DNA of 64,000 bases. Source: Filosporella fistucella (taxonomy: Eukaryota; Ascomycota; Leotiomycetes; Helotiales). Position 1 is the first letter of the stretch. Every line of letters begins with the position of its first letter. The stretch spans positions 1,500,501 to 1,564,500 of the forward strand of contig JAQJZZ010000019.1 of the NCBI GenBank assembly GCA_030077755.1, in the 5' to 3' direction. This document shows, piece by piece, positions 47,284 through 59,453 of the stretch. The translations under genes and the position numbers were made by a program. Below the pieces are notes generated by a model. That model made no database searches. It had not been told where the DNA came from and was given only the letters and a program-made list of their open reading frames with translations.

Positions 47284-47626
47284 AAGAAATGGTTCAACAG
47301 CAGCAATGAAATATTTTATATTAAATGTTCTGTGAATATCGGTGAGCCAGAAAACTTTCAAGTGTCTGTAGCTGTTACCTGGCTCTCAAACAAGCCAAGC
47401 TCGGAGTTGATTTCCAAAACCTCTCTTTTGCCGTTAGAGGATTATCGTCTGTTGAACCAGAATTCCAATTATTAGAAGTTCCAATTATTAGAACGTGCAT
47501 CCAAACTCGCAAAGCACTTGACTAGTTGTTTTTACAATATGTATATATTCTGTTTGTTGACTGCATGATAATCAATCACCCCTTCACCCCTTTCACATTC
47601 GTTGAACTCTTTACACTCTTTCTTCC
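47284..47626. other. Intergenic, short
   Basis: 3' flank of the transporter and promoter of the secreted-protein gene. A short direct duplication occurs at about 47462-47490 (CAATTATTAGAAG then CAATTATTAGAACG). Confidence 0.5.
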
Positions 47627-48966
47627 ATGATGAGTTTCTTTAAAATTGCCCTCGTAAGCTTCACATTGTTGTTGGGCAACGTTCACTCGTCCCTGAATCC
47701 ACTCGCTGTGCGGGCGGCTTGCAATGCAGACAATTGTCTTCGGGCTGTAAGAGGTTCGTAAGTTCCAGGTCCTTCATTACAAAACAACGACTGCCGCTCT
47801 TTTGTTGTCAAAACTGCTACTCCCTGCCCCACGACTACAACGACGACAGTTTTTACAACAAAAACGGAAGCGGCTCCAACAACAACCGTCATAGTCACTA
47901 CAAGCCCAATTGTCTCTACGTTGACGAGCATATCTGTTATCCCTTCCACAATCACTTCAACAATCATACAGACCGCAACGGTTCAGACTATTGGTGTCAC
48001 AGAGACAAGTTTTGACACAGTCTCATCGACTTTGAGCACAACGACGACCATTGCAGCAAATGTAAAGCGCGCAAATGATGTTCCTGCTCCTCGAATACCA
48101 GATCTCTCTATAAAGACCGCTGGTGATCTGGTTGAGCGACAACTTACGTGCCTATCAGTCAGCTCACCTACTAATGTACCTAAGTACGCCTCGGCTTGTT
48201 CTGGTAAGGGAAATTTCCCTGTCTCTTCATATAAAATATCATTCTCATCTATGTGCTTGCAGGTACCGTTCGTTACTCATCAGCCTGTTCATGCATTGGC
48301 TTCACTGCAACAACCACTACTCGCCCAAGACAAACCAGCACCTCAACTACTACGTCCACCATCAGCTTCACCCCCTCCCAATCCACTTTGACAAACACTG
48401 CTACCCAACCGGTAACCGCCAGCACAGTCGTTCAAAGCTCGCAAGAGATTGGCACTTCTGTGACCTCCTTCGTTCCACAAATATTGACTACTACTGCCTT
48501 CACCACAATCACAAGCACGAGCACCGTTATAGTCACCGCAACAGCAACATCCGTTCCATATCCCTCATGCAATTTCCAGCTCCAAGTCGTTGGAGGTGCC
48601 AACAACGGCCAATTCGTCCAAAACACCGGCGCAAGCGGCTTTGCAATCTTCGCCAGCCCAGCTACCATTTACAAACTCGACAGCACTGGCCAAGTCATCA
48701 ACTCCGCGGATGGAAACCAGATTTGGAACACCGATAATTATGCCACCAGCTTTGTCGATATCAACTCTGATTCTGATATTTCATCCGCTGGGTATCAACG
48801 GTTGCACTGCAGTGTTTCGCCTACAGACCAGTATTTCAGCTGCGTCTCAGCCAATGGTCTCAACACTTTTTACACTACTTCTGGATATTTATCTTATCCC
48901 CAGATTGCGGGGTCTTTACCTAGCGGGGCTACTGGCTTCACTTTGAAGGCGGTAATTCAATGTTGA
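47627..48966 (+). CDS. Secreted Thr/Ser-rich protein, cell-wall type
   Basis: Starts with a signal peptide (MMSFFKIALVSFTLLLGNVH), then a Cys motif (ACNADNCLRAV). Long Thr/Ser/Val-rich stretches, likely O-glycosylated, flank a Cys pair (TCLSVSS..YASACSG). A clear intron (GTAAGGGAAA to CTTGCAG, about 48205-48262) joins ACSG to TVRYSSACSC. The last 140 residues form a folded-looking domain (CNFQLQVVGGANNGQFVQNT, then LHCSVSPTDQYFSC). Near 47760 the first exon meets an in-frame TAA. Reading through would give the family-like continuation NNDCRSFVVKTATPCP, whereas splicing from GTAAGTTCCA to ACGACAG removes it and stays in frame. So either a 92-nt intron deletes a Cys motif or the gene has a premature stop. 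Probably extracellular; function unknown. Confidence 0.68.
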
Positions 48967-49616
48967 GTTTGCCTGGGAATGGGTATCAATAGAGACTAGA
49001 AGGTGATTCGAGTTCTGTTTCTGCTCTATGAGAAGGGGGAGCTCCCAGATCTCCGTATATCAGTGAAATATCTGTTTACTGGAGGCCTAGTCTAGTGCCA
49101 GGCTGTCCTCATTTCGTCAAATAGCTATCCCGCAAGAGATAGATATCGAAATTCTCTTTTGCAATAATACCGGATATTCCTTTTGATCTTAATATATCAC
49201 CCAAAAACCCAAAGACTTTGTACTTAGCTAGTCCGAAAGTTCTGGGTTCTCTTACGACCCAACCCTCTTCTGTCGGGCTCTCTCCCCATGCCTAATGCCA
49301 TCTTCTACCGAGCCTTCAATATACGAGTGTAGGCCTTTTCAGTTTCTTCAAAGTCCCTGCAAGACCTAGAGAACATACAGCATTCGAGAGTACCATATCA
49401 TTCAGTCATTCGTGGTGCCTGCATTGCTAAAAAAGCCGAAATATCAACTACACTTATACATCACACAAAAGAGCTAGCATTTACCTCACTTCCCAACTCC
49501 TAGCTCATCAACCTCCCCTGTGCCTCAGAAATACAGATTCCAGTTCTCAATTCTCTAACTTCAATCTCTTTCATCCCCCCTCAGAACCAAAAATCAGGGG
49601 CATTTGCACACACGCT
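48967..49616. other. Intergenic between convergent genes
   Basis: 3' flanks of the secreted-protein gene and the minus-strand exporter gene. Nothing else seen. Confidence 0.5.
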
Positions 49617-51391
49617 CTAATGCTCTAATCTCTCCTTATCGATTTCTACCGCGCCTGCTTCCTGAATCTCCTCTACACTCTTCATTCCTTTCCCGCCTTT
49701 CAGCCCATAATCAGTGTCCAGCTTAGTTCTCAACTCAATCTCCTTCTCCATGAACGCAGCCAAGAAAATAGTGGCAGTGAAAACAATAGCAATAAGCCAA
49801 ATACGCTTCAGGGCGCCAACGTAAGCTTCGATAATAGCTGGCCTGAATTGAACAGGAAAGGAAGCGACGAAACCCGCGTTGGCATTCTCATACGCTCGAC
49901 CATGTGTAAAACTTTCGCGTATCGACGGATCAATAACCCCACTGAGTTGATCAAATCGATTGTTGAAGATGGCTGCGGGGATAGCAACACCCCAGATTGT
50001 ACCAAGAGAGCGAACAAATGACCAGGTGCCTGTTGATGAACCGACTTCGCTCTCAGGTAAGCCGGCTTGGATTGCCTGAAGAGTTGTGGAGACTGTGAGA
50101 CCCATGCCGACGCTTACGATTAATTCTAGGATAACGAATACGGCTGTGTGAGTGTTTTGATTCAAAACCGCACTGACGCCCATTCCGATGGTGAAAGTCG
50201 CCCCAGAGAAGATATGAATCGGCTTGTACCGACCAGTCTTTCCTACTACAGCACCTCCGATTGCTGCAAACACGGGAAATCCAATCGTAATTGGGAAAAG
50301 GAGAACACCAGATCGTGTGATGGATGTCCCCAGAACGGCCTGGAAATAGATTGGGTAGAAGTATATAGCCCAAAATGTGACGAGCATGCACATGAAAGAG
50401 ATGAAAAAACCAGTAGCGCTAGTCCGGTTCATGAAGTGCTGTGTAGGCATGACTGGGTAAGGACAGAATCGGGATGTTTCGAATATGAAGAATAGAACAA
50501 ATCCTGCGAGACCGAGGACAAGGGGGGCAACTACATGACCTGAAGACCATGAGTAATCCGCGCCGCCATATGTCAAGGCCCAGAGACAGGAGAATGTTGA
50601 CCCCATGAGCATCGCATTTCCAGGGACATCCAGTTTTTTAAGCCTGTCCATTGTAGTCCCTTCACGCTTCCACTCGACCTGCAAGAAGAAAATCAACAAT
50701 AACAAGGCTGCACCACCCAGTGGCAAGTTGATGTAGAATATCCATCTCCACGTAGCATGATCGGTTAACAGGGCTCCGATAAAAGGTCCAATCGTTGTCC
50801 CAGTACTGATAGCTAGGAAGAGAATGCCCATCAAGGCTGCACGTTCGCGCATTGGCACAAGATCGCATATGATCATGTCTATGAGCATATTGATACCTCC
50901 TGCTCCCGTACCCTGTATAGCCCTAGCAGCGATCAACATGTTCATAGAACTTGAGCCTCCACAAAGCCCGCTTCCGAGTACAAATATGCAAGTTGTCCCT
51001 ATCATCACATATCGTCGACCCCAAAGATTGGCGAGTTGGCCGTAGAGCGGTTGGAAAGCAGCGCTAGGTTCATGATTAGCTATGTGACCCACTTTTGGGA
51101 ATACATCAAATTGTCTTACCAGGTGAGGAAGTACACATTAACAACCCAAATGTAGTTACTGCCACCATTTAAATCTTTGATAATGGTTGGCAAAGAAGTC
51201 GATAGAACGGTACTATCGAGGGCAGAGATCAAACCCGTACCGCAGAGGCCAGCAAAACAAAGCCAGAAGCTTGTCGGGTAATGGGTCTTTGTTGGTTCTG
51301 CTTCTCGCATGTTGTCTGGAGTGTCCGAATCGGCAGTGCCATTTTCAATAGAGCTGACTGGGGCATCTTTCTTGGGTTGTTCCGATGGCAT
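49617..51391 (-). CDS. MFS multidrug exporter, DHA14 family
   Basis: Two exons (complement of 51120-51391 and 49617-51063) give 572 residues. The N-terminal 40 residues are polar. About 14 membrane helices follow. Motifs: ISALDSTVLSTSLPTI in helix 1 (the DHA14 LDxTVV-type motif), LTCAAFQPLYGQLANLWGRR (motif A, made at the splice junction), ARAIQGTGAGGINMLI (motif B/C), FIGALLTDHATWRWIFYINL, and AIQAGLPESEVGSSTGTWSF near the C-terminus. Such proton-driven exporters remove drugs or the cell's own toxic metabolites at the plasma membrane. It is divergent from a Zn2Cys6 gene of the type often paired with these exporters; the 838-bp gap holds several CGG-type sites. Confidence 0.94.
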
Positions 51392-52229
51392 ATTTGTGCT
51401 TTCTGAAGCCCCAGAATCTAGAGTAGACTATGAAAAAGCTTCTGACTTAGAACTACCCTTTGATATCTTGGACAAAGGTATAAGTTGCAATATGATGAGT
51501 GGGAAGAAAATACAAATCGGATGTCTGGGTCACGTGTAGCTGCGAATCGGATCCATCCAAGTGTGGATTATTTAGAGTGGTAAAATTTGAGTTGAACGTA
51601 GAATCGACCTTGCTGTCGAGCGTTTGTATTTCATTATTCTCTCAGTCGGGGTCGTGTCCAGGGTGGTTAAGCAAAAGTTCGGAGGCTCCGAATCGCTTCA
51701 TTGCCTCTTTGGGACATGTACCAAAGTACCATTCGGATACGCGAAAAACATATATGTCGGATGCGGAGATTAGATATCTGATTTCTCTGGATCTAGAAAT
51801 AGTAGTATTATCTATAGTCGTTCGTCTTCCTCGTTCACTCGAGCTTCGATATTCTTTACGCTGATGTCGCTCATGATTCCCTGGCGACTTGAAGCGCAGA
51901 GCGATATACTCACCTACAATCAACTCATACATCGAGAATTGATCATAACTTGCCTTATTGTGACGTGAAGATAAAAATGACTCCACTTTACCATTTATAG
52001 GTAATAATATGGCAAAATTAGGGATCAACATGCAGCATGAGAAGCCATGAGATGGAGCAGTAATTTTTGAGGAACACGGGTTCATTTTTTGTAGACTTTT
52101 TATAATACCCGTGGCTTGGTTTACCTTGACCCAACTTTCATCACCAGGAATTCAGGGGGCCTTTCCGGCTTGCCAAAAGCCTAGCTCTCTCCACAACCTC
52201 CACTATTCCCCACCAAAGCTTGGCCTGAG
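51392..52229. promoter_or_regulatory. Shared divergent promoter (exporter / regulator) with CGG sites
   Basis: At 51678-51692 is a perfect 15-bp palindrome, TTCGGAGGCTCCGAA, that is, CGG-N5-CCG inverted half-sites of the sort bound by Zn2Cys6 dimers. Four copies of TCGGAT lie close by at 51517, 51547, 51733 and 51757. The position between a regulator and a transporter makes this a good operator candidate; binding is not demonstrated. Confidence 0.55.
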
Positions 52230-54178
52230 ATGTCTCATTCCCCAAACGACGACCAAGTTCAATTCTTCCTAGAGAATCAAACCGGCCACAGGCAATCCGA
52301 AGCCGCCAACAATGACGACCGATCGGAAGGCATCAGTGAAAATCAAACCCTCTGGTTCAGCCATGGATCCCAAAGAAGATACGCCTGTGATCGCTGCAGA
52401 GGCCACAAGCTGCGATGCAATCGTGATTCAATGGCCTCTAGTAGTAAGCCTTGCCAGCGATGTATAAAGGCGAAAGCAGAGTGCACAATCAGTCCGTCCT
52501 TTCGACCTGGCAAATCGAACGCTCAGAAGCAAGATAGTGCCAACCATTCTGGACGGAAAAGGAAGATTAATGCATCTTCTCTTGGTCGTGATGAAGAGAG
52601 AAATATTTTCGTGTCCGGGGATAGTGGTATGTACTCACAGACTTCACACTTAATATATACTTTATACCTTGGATCACACTGACATATTCAGTGATGGATG
52701 ATGGTCCGCCCGCCGAACAGACATGGTCCCCACTGATCGAACAACCTTCGATTCCTGAGAGAAGCTCATCCTCGCAACGAAATGCCTCTTCTCGCAGCTC
52801 CGCCGAAATGCTCGATTCTATGATGCCTCCACTAAGCTACCATGAACAACAAGATGGAGATATTCTGCAGCTGCTTTCGATTCCGTGGATGGATATGATA
52901 AATACGGACTTTGATCCTGAGGGCGAACCGGCATGGCCTTACGATAATGTATTGGGACAGCCATTGCCTTCCACTGTTGCTGGAGGCCGGAATGGCGGTT
53001 TAAGTAACAACCCCGGGTTACCAAATTACGCATCTCTGTCAGCCAGCAATAGGTGCGATACAAACCAAACCGACAAATCTATGAACACGAGGAGAACAAT
53101 TTCTCAGACTGATGCGCCAGTATCGACCGATATAGATCAGCTTATGCACCCCACAGAGACTCAATCTGACCCGAGCGGTACTTCGCCATCAACAAGCCCT
53201 AGACAACTCAATTCCATTGAAGAATTGAGGTCGACCCTTGGATCAATCTCCACTAGACTACCAAATTACCCACTTACAAGGTCCACCTCTCCTATCCTCA
53301 TGAACAGGAAAGATGCTTGTATTCAAAAGCTTTCAAATTTGAGCGCAAACTTGATGAAAGATTTGAATCGTATGATTGGTTGCAAACTTGCCTGCTCATT
53401 CGTATTCACACCCTCCGACAAAAAGACTGCCGAACACTTGTATCAAACGGCTGATGCCTCGTTGTGCCACAACAATGGTATAGGTCGATTATTCCAAGGG
53501 ACTGAATTGTTCTTGAAATTACTCCAGAATTATGGGGATCATTTACAAGCCAACACCCGGATCGATGAAATCTCTGAACCCAACTCCGCTCAATCTCCCA
53601 TCGATCATTCCACAGATCCCCAACAAAGAATGGAGACCAGATGGTCGGTCATAGACTCATATCTTGCTCGGGCAAAGCCCCCTGGAATGATAACGCCCTC
53701 GTCAATAGCATCCGAGACGTCCGACAGCTCTTCGCAGTCCCAATGCCCTATCATCGATATATCGTCCATCATCATTTTGAATTGTTATGTCAGTCTGTTG
53801 AAAACATTCGAGGCTCTATTCCTTTCATTTCAATACATTCTCCAGGTTCCATCATCATCGCCTTTGTACTCAAGACTTCCACCTATCATCCCTGACTTTC
53901 ATTTGAATGGCTTCCAGTTGAAGACTTATAGAAATCTCGAACTCAAGATTCTGATTCAAGTGAGTCGGCACATGCTGGATTCTATGGAAAGGGCTATGGG
54001 CTTTGCGAGTCATAGCGAAGGGACGCTAGGAGGGGTTTTCAGGGATCCTATTTTTCAAAATCTGTTGCAAACTTTGTTGAGAAGGAATGCTTTGGATATA
54101 TCAGAGGAGGATTCCACGGGTATGAAGAAGGTGCGCAATCTGATGGCGTCTATGGAATCCGTATTAAACGCCTCATGA
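52230..54178 (+). CDS. Zn2Cys6 transcription factor, AflR-like
   Basis: Two exons (52230-52626 and 52692-54178) give 627 residues. Zinc cluster Cys at 53, 56, 63, 75, 78 and 85: YACDRCRGHKLRC, then a long 11-residue loop, then CQRCIKAKAEC. The CDRCRGxKLRC form with an expanded loop is characteristic of AflR-like regulators of secondary-metabolite and efflux genes. A basic nuclear-localisation stretch (SGRKRKINASS) follows. A Ser/Thr/Pro-rich middle precedes a helical C-terminus (IIILNCYVSLLKTFEALFLS; LLRRNALDIS). It is transcribed away from the DHA14 exporter and probably controls it. No polyketide or peptide synthase lies within this window, so a metabolite cluster is not shown. Confidence 0.9.
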
Positions 54179-54838
54179 TGAAATATTGCAAGTAAGCTTA
54201 TATTAGCCAAAAAGACGGAGAAGAAGGGCATCTTGAAATCAGGAGTCCGAATATCAAAATCATATATTGCCCTACTTCAGAATTTTCTCGGCCATGCACC
54301 TATGTGGCCATGCCTATCGCGTCTATTTGGCCCACCCATTGTTCAAAGAAAAATTTAGCAACCAGCAGAGATGTATCTCCACCGGATCTGATAGTCCTAG
54401 ACTCTCCGAACCTACTTTATATCTCGTTCTCCGAATCGTGTCCGCAACCATTTTCTATTTTATCAGCCTAATCCTACCTTTCTCATTCTCGTACTTTGTC
54501 AACTAGTATCTTATCTTCTGACTCATATTTTGAAATAATCATCAATTATGATTGAAGTACTCGAAGAGGATCTTGGACAATAGCAATTCAAGAAGTATGC
54601 ATTCGCCCCTCGCCGCTTAGCGAAATAGAGAAGTTGAAGCTGCTCGTTTTGCAGCCAAGGAGAAATTTTCTTCTATTCAAAAAGCTCTTATAATTTGTGA
54701 TTTCAAACCAAACTCGGACAACATATTCACGTTTCATCCTTCAATGCTCGCTGTCAATGATGTGAAATGCAATCATCACCCCTTCTTCGCCTCCCGTTCC
54801 CTTCCCTCTAAATTCTCGAAACGTAGGCTCTCTCTTCA
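54179..54838. other. Intergenic between convergent genes
   Basis: No gene; a 79-codon frame at 54267 lacks an ATG start. 3' flanks only. Confidence 0.5.
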
Positions 54839-56637
54839 TCAAAACCCAATGTGAGTATTACCAAAAGCTTCCACCATCTGACCAAATTCCACCTCGTCGT
54901 CAGTATATCTCCCTGCTCTTACTGTACGTTCTGTTTCTGTTCTCGTGTCACTGTAGTAAAATGCGCAGTGTGCAGTCATCACACTGCTACTTCGTCTGTT
55001 CCGGGTGGGAGAGGACGCGGGAGAGGACACGCGACGACGGCCATCTCTAGAATGACTTGCAGTCGTATCGCGAGTATAGTAGCAATAATCGCACAGCAGT
55101 ATAGAGGGATCATCACGTCTAAAACGACTTTCAGATACAGCGAGAATGGAGCCACAACTACTACATCGCGCTACAGAGTGGTCTGGAAGTATGTCAGGGA
55201 TGCCAGGGATGCTCCTCCTTACATTGTTGCTCGTAATTTCGCTGAGATGAGGTGTCCATGCCAGGTCGGGGGAATAAGTATTGCGAATCAGAGGGTTGAT
55301 GCCACTGTCATTAGCCCCGTAAGTTGTATGGCATACAGGCTGACTAAATTGGCTGTGCTGTGCAAAGATCGACTGCTCTGAATCTTTCAAGAGTACATTC
55401 GGATCAGTGATCGTTGTACAATTCCAATTGTCTTGAAATGAAGGTGAAGGGTGTGGCGACGAAGAAAGCGGTGGGGGTCGAGGCTGTCCAATATATTCTA
55501 GTCCAAGAGCCCATTGTCTGTCCCCATCATCTGCTGGAGTGAATAGAGATGCGGGAAAGATGATGGTTCCAAACCCAGGATTTGCGATATTGTTCTCGTC
55601 AGTGAGTTTGCTGCTGTTGATATTGGCGTCTTGATTCAGACTGTCGCTCCCTTGTAGAAAAACACCATCATTTGATGACCCTGTACCACCGAGAGCTAAG
55701 GACGATACTCTCGCATTCCCGATCATACCGCCTAAAGAGCGGAGGCTTTTTGAAGTCACTGGAGTGTTTTCAAGTGAGCTACCATCGCTCTTCGATGGCT
55801 GCGTATGGTTAGGACACGAAGCACCAAGACACTATGAGTGGTTAATGTTGAGACAAATCTTGACTTGAGTAATTGTAAACGTACCTTTACTTTCCGCGTT
55901 TTGTGCTCCTTGCAAACATTTCCTCTGTTCGCGGCGACTTGCTGACGCTCCAGTTCTGCATAGCGACGCCTTTTTCGACCTTTTGCTTTCTTGGTATCAT
56001 TTGGCGACCATGATATGATTTTCAATGGTGTTGCAGTCTGCTTAGCTTCCGGTTGTGATACGAATGGCTGAAGACTGCTTGAGGATTGCGGTTGAGGTAA
56101 AGATAGAGCTGGTGATTTTGATGGCTTGTTGAGCTCCGTATATTCTTTCGAGATGACTGAGGGCACTTCTGCCAGAGCCTCTTGTTCCTTATCAGCTGGT
56201 GCAATACTGGTGTTGCTACTTGTTGAATGATTGGAAGTTATTTCTCCAGCTTGGATGGCCTCCAGAGGATGATGTAGTTTTGATGAGGTCTGACAACTGT
56301 TTTCCGCCGAGCACTTGTCTTTGCTGCTGGAGACATCGCCACTTTCTCTTGCTTTGTCGCCCCTCCTTTTCCTGGATTCGGATTTCAGAAATTTGGCTGT
56401 CGCTGCCTGCATTTTCTGTGACAAAGTTGCTTCAAGGGGAAAATGATAACTCAAAGCCACAGCAAGCTCTTTCGATCCCCGTGCGGGATGCCAAAGAAGA
56501 GTGTGATCAGTACTGTAGGTAATTGTGTACTCAGGAATCTCAAACACAGATGACTCCCGAGATTGTACGTCGTTTTCGGGAATTATATCTGACCGATTCA
56601 TGGTTGGACTGGCTGTGGCAGTAGATGAGGCTGACAT
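54839..56637 (-). CDS. Protein with two Cys-rich, zinc-binding-like motifs
   Basis: Two exons (complement of 55885-56637 and 54839-55831) give 581 residues from MSASSTATASPTMNRSD. The first 230 residues are Ser/Pro-rich with a basic stretch (KKAKGRKRRRYAELERQQ), a likely nuclear signal. The splice junction creates a compact motif GNVCKEHKTRKVKCLGASCP, which looks like a metal-binding knuckle or a degenerate zinc cluster. A second motif near residue 490 (CSSCGSIL, then LLCDYC) is a CxxC..CxxC zinc-ribbon pattern. The C-terminus is acidic (RYTDDEVEFGQMVEAFG). I do not know a named family with both; a nuclear DNA- or protein-binding role is inference. Confidence 0.78.
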
Positions 56638-57656
56638 GATAACAATCAATTGACTGCAGTGATATACCTGAGAAGAGTGTAGAATGCGTAAGGCTGTGAA
56701 AAGAGAGCTGTGAATGTGAGTGTCAATGTGCTGCGATAAAGATTTATATACAAGATCGAGGGATGTCGGCGACAGATGTGTTTCCGAAGGAGAGAAAATG
56801 GCAGCGTGTTGTTCCGAATCTGTCACCGAGATGCCAATCAAAGAGAGGCATGTTGGCGCTAGACCTGAATCTTCACCGAGAGCGCCACCCACGTGTGTTC
56901 CACAGAGCTAAACAGTTGAGAGGAAGACAATGTTCGAAAGACATTCAGAATTTTAAATTAACGAGGATAGAGAAATATAACTAAGTACAAAAAGTCGTAG
57001 TAAATAGCTAGATTAAGATGATTATTATACAACAAGAAAATGGCGAAACTAGAACATATCCCAGATTCAAGGCATTTTTCATCATAAAATCATTTTATGA
57101 CATAAGGCAAGGATTAAACTAATCATGCAAGAAAGATTCGGAAGCTGTCGGAGAATCTCTTGGAGGCATTTTGCAATTTTTAAGAGATTTCTGGAAAGCA
57201 ATAATATAGAAGCCCTGATTGTAGAAACACCAACTAACCAGTATGCGGGAGGAGACAGTGAATACAAATTTCCAAGCAGAGCAAAGTAGTTTCAGTAAAA
57301 AAGGCTAATAGTGAAGCCCAGAGCTCAGAAGACAACAGGGGCCAGAGTCGGTGATGAAGTGTGTGACAGTTGGCAAGGTAGCGATTTGCTGGATAAAACA
57401 TAGCTCCTGATAGGAAATGGAGAAGCTGTACGCAACAGAGAATCTCCAATTTCACCCCCGCATCATTGAAATGACGCGAGACTAATTGTAAGGTCCAAAT
57501 TCGGTTCGTATTCTCTACACTTCCTAAGTAACCAATCGCACCTCGCGTTGACTCACCTAACCCCCCTTCCTTCACACCAGCTGAAAAATCGTGAGTCTCC
57601 TTTCTCACACCACAACACTTAAGGATATGCCACAATACATACTTTTAAGTCATAAA
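56638..57656. other. Intergenic, nothing coding
   Basis: Promoter of the minus-strand gene on the left and 5' flank of the tRNA gene on the right. No other feature seen. Confidence 0.5.
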
Positions 57657-57736
57657 GGTGGCATAGTGTAATGGTATCACGTATCGTTGTGGGATACAAA
57701 GCCGATACAATCTGAGTTCGATTCTCAGTGCCGCCA
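57657..57736 (+). tRNA. tRNA-His (GTG) with 9-nt intron
   Basis: Acceptor stem GGTGGCA (57657-57663) pairs with TGCCGCC (57729-57735), discriminator A. The D stem is GTG/CAC, the anticodon stem TATCG/CGATA, and the anticodon GTG is at 57689-57691. A 9-nt intron (GATACAAAG, 57693-57701) follows position 37, the canonical site. T arm CTGAG-TTCGATT-CTCAG is perfect. As in other eukaryotes the extra 5' G of tRNA-His is not encoded. A terminator follows. Confidence 0.95.
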
Positions 57737-57744
57737 AAATTTAG

Positions 57745-57753
57745 TTTTTTTTT
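57745..57753 (+). terminator. RNA polymerase III terminator
   Basis: A run of nine T residues starting 9 bases after the tRNA end. Confidence 0.85.
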
Positions 57754-59453
57754 GGAATTTTTATATGGTGGGTTGCAAGGACCCACTTTTGCGATACCTT
57801 ATGCTTTTCTAATGTTTTTGCCACTCTTGTGGGTGGGTATCTCATTCAAGATGAAATGAATGAGTAAATAGAATAGTGATTATCAGGATAGAATTATCCA
57901 TTGGAATTTTGTGGATATTTTTGCGTATTGGGAATATGGGATATGAATGTTGTAGCTCCGCCTCCTCTTGGCTGGCTGTGACTATATCATCTGGCGAAGA
58001 CCAGCAACCTGAAAGTCAACTTGCGACTGGATATTTAAATTACTTACGAGTGATAGGAGAGTGAATATCTAGCATGAACGGTGAAAACTGAATAAGCCTA
58101 TACACTACAAGCGAGAAAGCATACGCCCTTCAACAGCATCAACTTGACATAGATCCATTGAACAAAACCTGAATCTCCTAGAAACCGAGCATCATATTAT
58201 CACGCTGTTTCAGATTGAACAAAGTATCAGGGGAGTAGACTGCTATAAAGTGGAAATGAAACATGTATAAATCAATAATTTAGGTATACCAAGCACACAC
58301 ATTCAAAATCTCCATCAAATCGCTCGGTGGGAAAATTCTCAATGACAGCAACATTCTCATACGGAAAACCAACAGACCAATACCTTCCAAACACAAATTA
58401 ACATACCGGGTAAGAATCAATTTCGACACGCTAACAGCTCCGAGAAACACAACACCATATCATAAAAAAACATACACTGAGAATCCACATGCAGAAAAGT
58501 ACCAGAAAGATGAATACAGACTGCATTCTCATCAGAGGTGTAACACTTGCCCATCACCGCAATTGTAGCAAGTTTAAATACATGCAGAATCAAAAATACG
58601 ACAACAAGATTCAAAAATTCGTACCATATAAATATATATATATATATCAACGTTGCATTCAACTTCATAGACACTCGCCACCCTGATGCAATTAAACAAC
58701 CATTGAAACACAACAGTACCATCAAATCCGGCAAAAACCTTCCAAATCTCCACCAAGCCCCCTCCCAGCTCCACTCCCTAGATAGACACAGCAAAAAAGC
58801 AAAAGTGGATACCACCAACGAAATGCAACAAAACCCTCTTTTTCCATAGCCTCTCTGATGACTTGACTGAAAAATGGAGACACAACATGACAAACTCTTA
58901 TCTGTGGACGAAGTGGATGATAATGTGGACTTTTGGAGGGTTTAAGAGGAGAATGTGGATAGAAAAGGCGGGGGTGCGAGGTTCCCCGCAGTTTTGTCAG
59001 GGAGGAGCTCCACATTCAGAAGGAAGATTTTGGGTTGAGCCGCGGTTTGAAACTTCAGGGAAAGGAGAGGGAATAGATATTGGAGTGTGGGTTCGAGGAT
59101 TTGAACCGGGTTAGGACAGTATCGAAAGACCAATTTGAAAAGGGTCAAGCAGAAAGTGTGTGGGAACAACTATACCAGAAAACAGAAAACGTAATGTCCG
59201 AAGACTGTCACAAACAATTTTATTCAGAGTATTACTATATACACTCTCATCCCTCCTCTTTATTCCCTCAATCTTGCCTCTCACCTATCGACCTCATCTC
59301 TAATCCACTAAACTATGCACTTCCCTAAAATAATATGCAGCCGAAGCACCATCCAATATCAAGACGCCGAGTCACCTAAAGACAAAAGAGAAATGTACAG
59401 GTTCAATTCAATCCAACTTCATACATTTTTCACACCCCAATTCCTTCCAACAT
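57754..59453. other. 1.7 kb without a secure gene
   Basis: A minus-strand frame at 58417-58893 lacks an early ATG and runs through a dinucleotide repeat, so I do not call it. An (AT)8 microsatellite lies at 58632-58647. The last 130 bp are the 3' flank of the CSI2-like gene. Confidence 0.45.
58632..58647. repeat. AT dinucleotide microsatellite
   Basis: Eight AT units in a row. Confidence 0.9.

Noticed and set aside
58417..58893. 158-codon hydrophobic frame on the minus strand
   Set aside because: There is no ATG near its start, it crosses an AT microsatellite, and its Ile/Tyr run comes from that repeat.
59086..59106. GGTTCGAGGATTTGAACC, considered as a tRNA T arm
   Set aside because: The arms do not form a proper 5-bp T stem with a 7-base loop, and no other tRNA arms are near.
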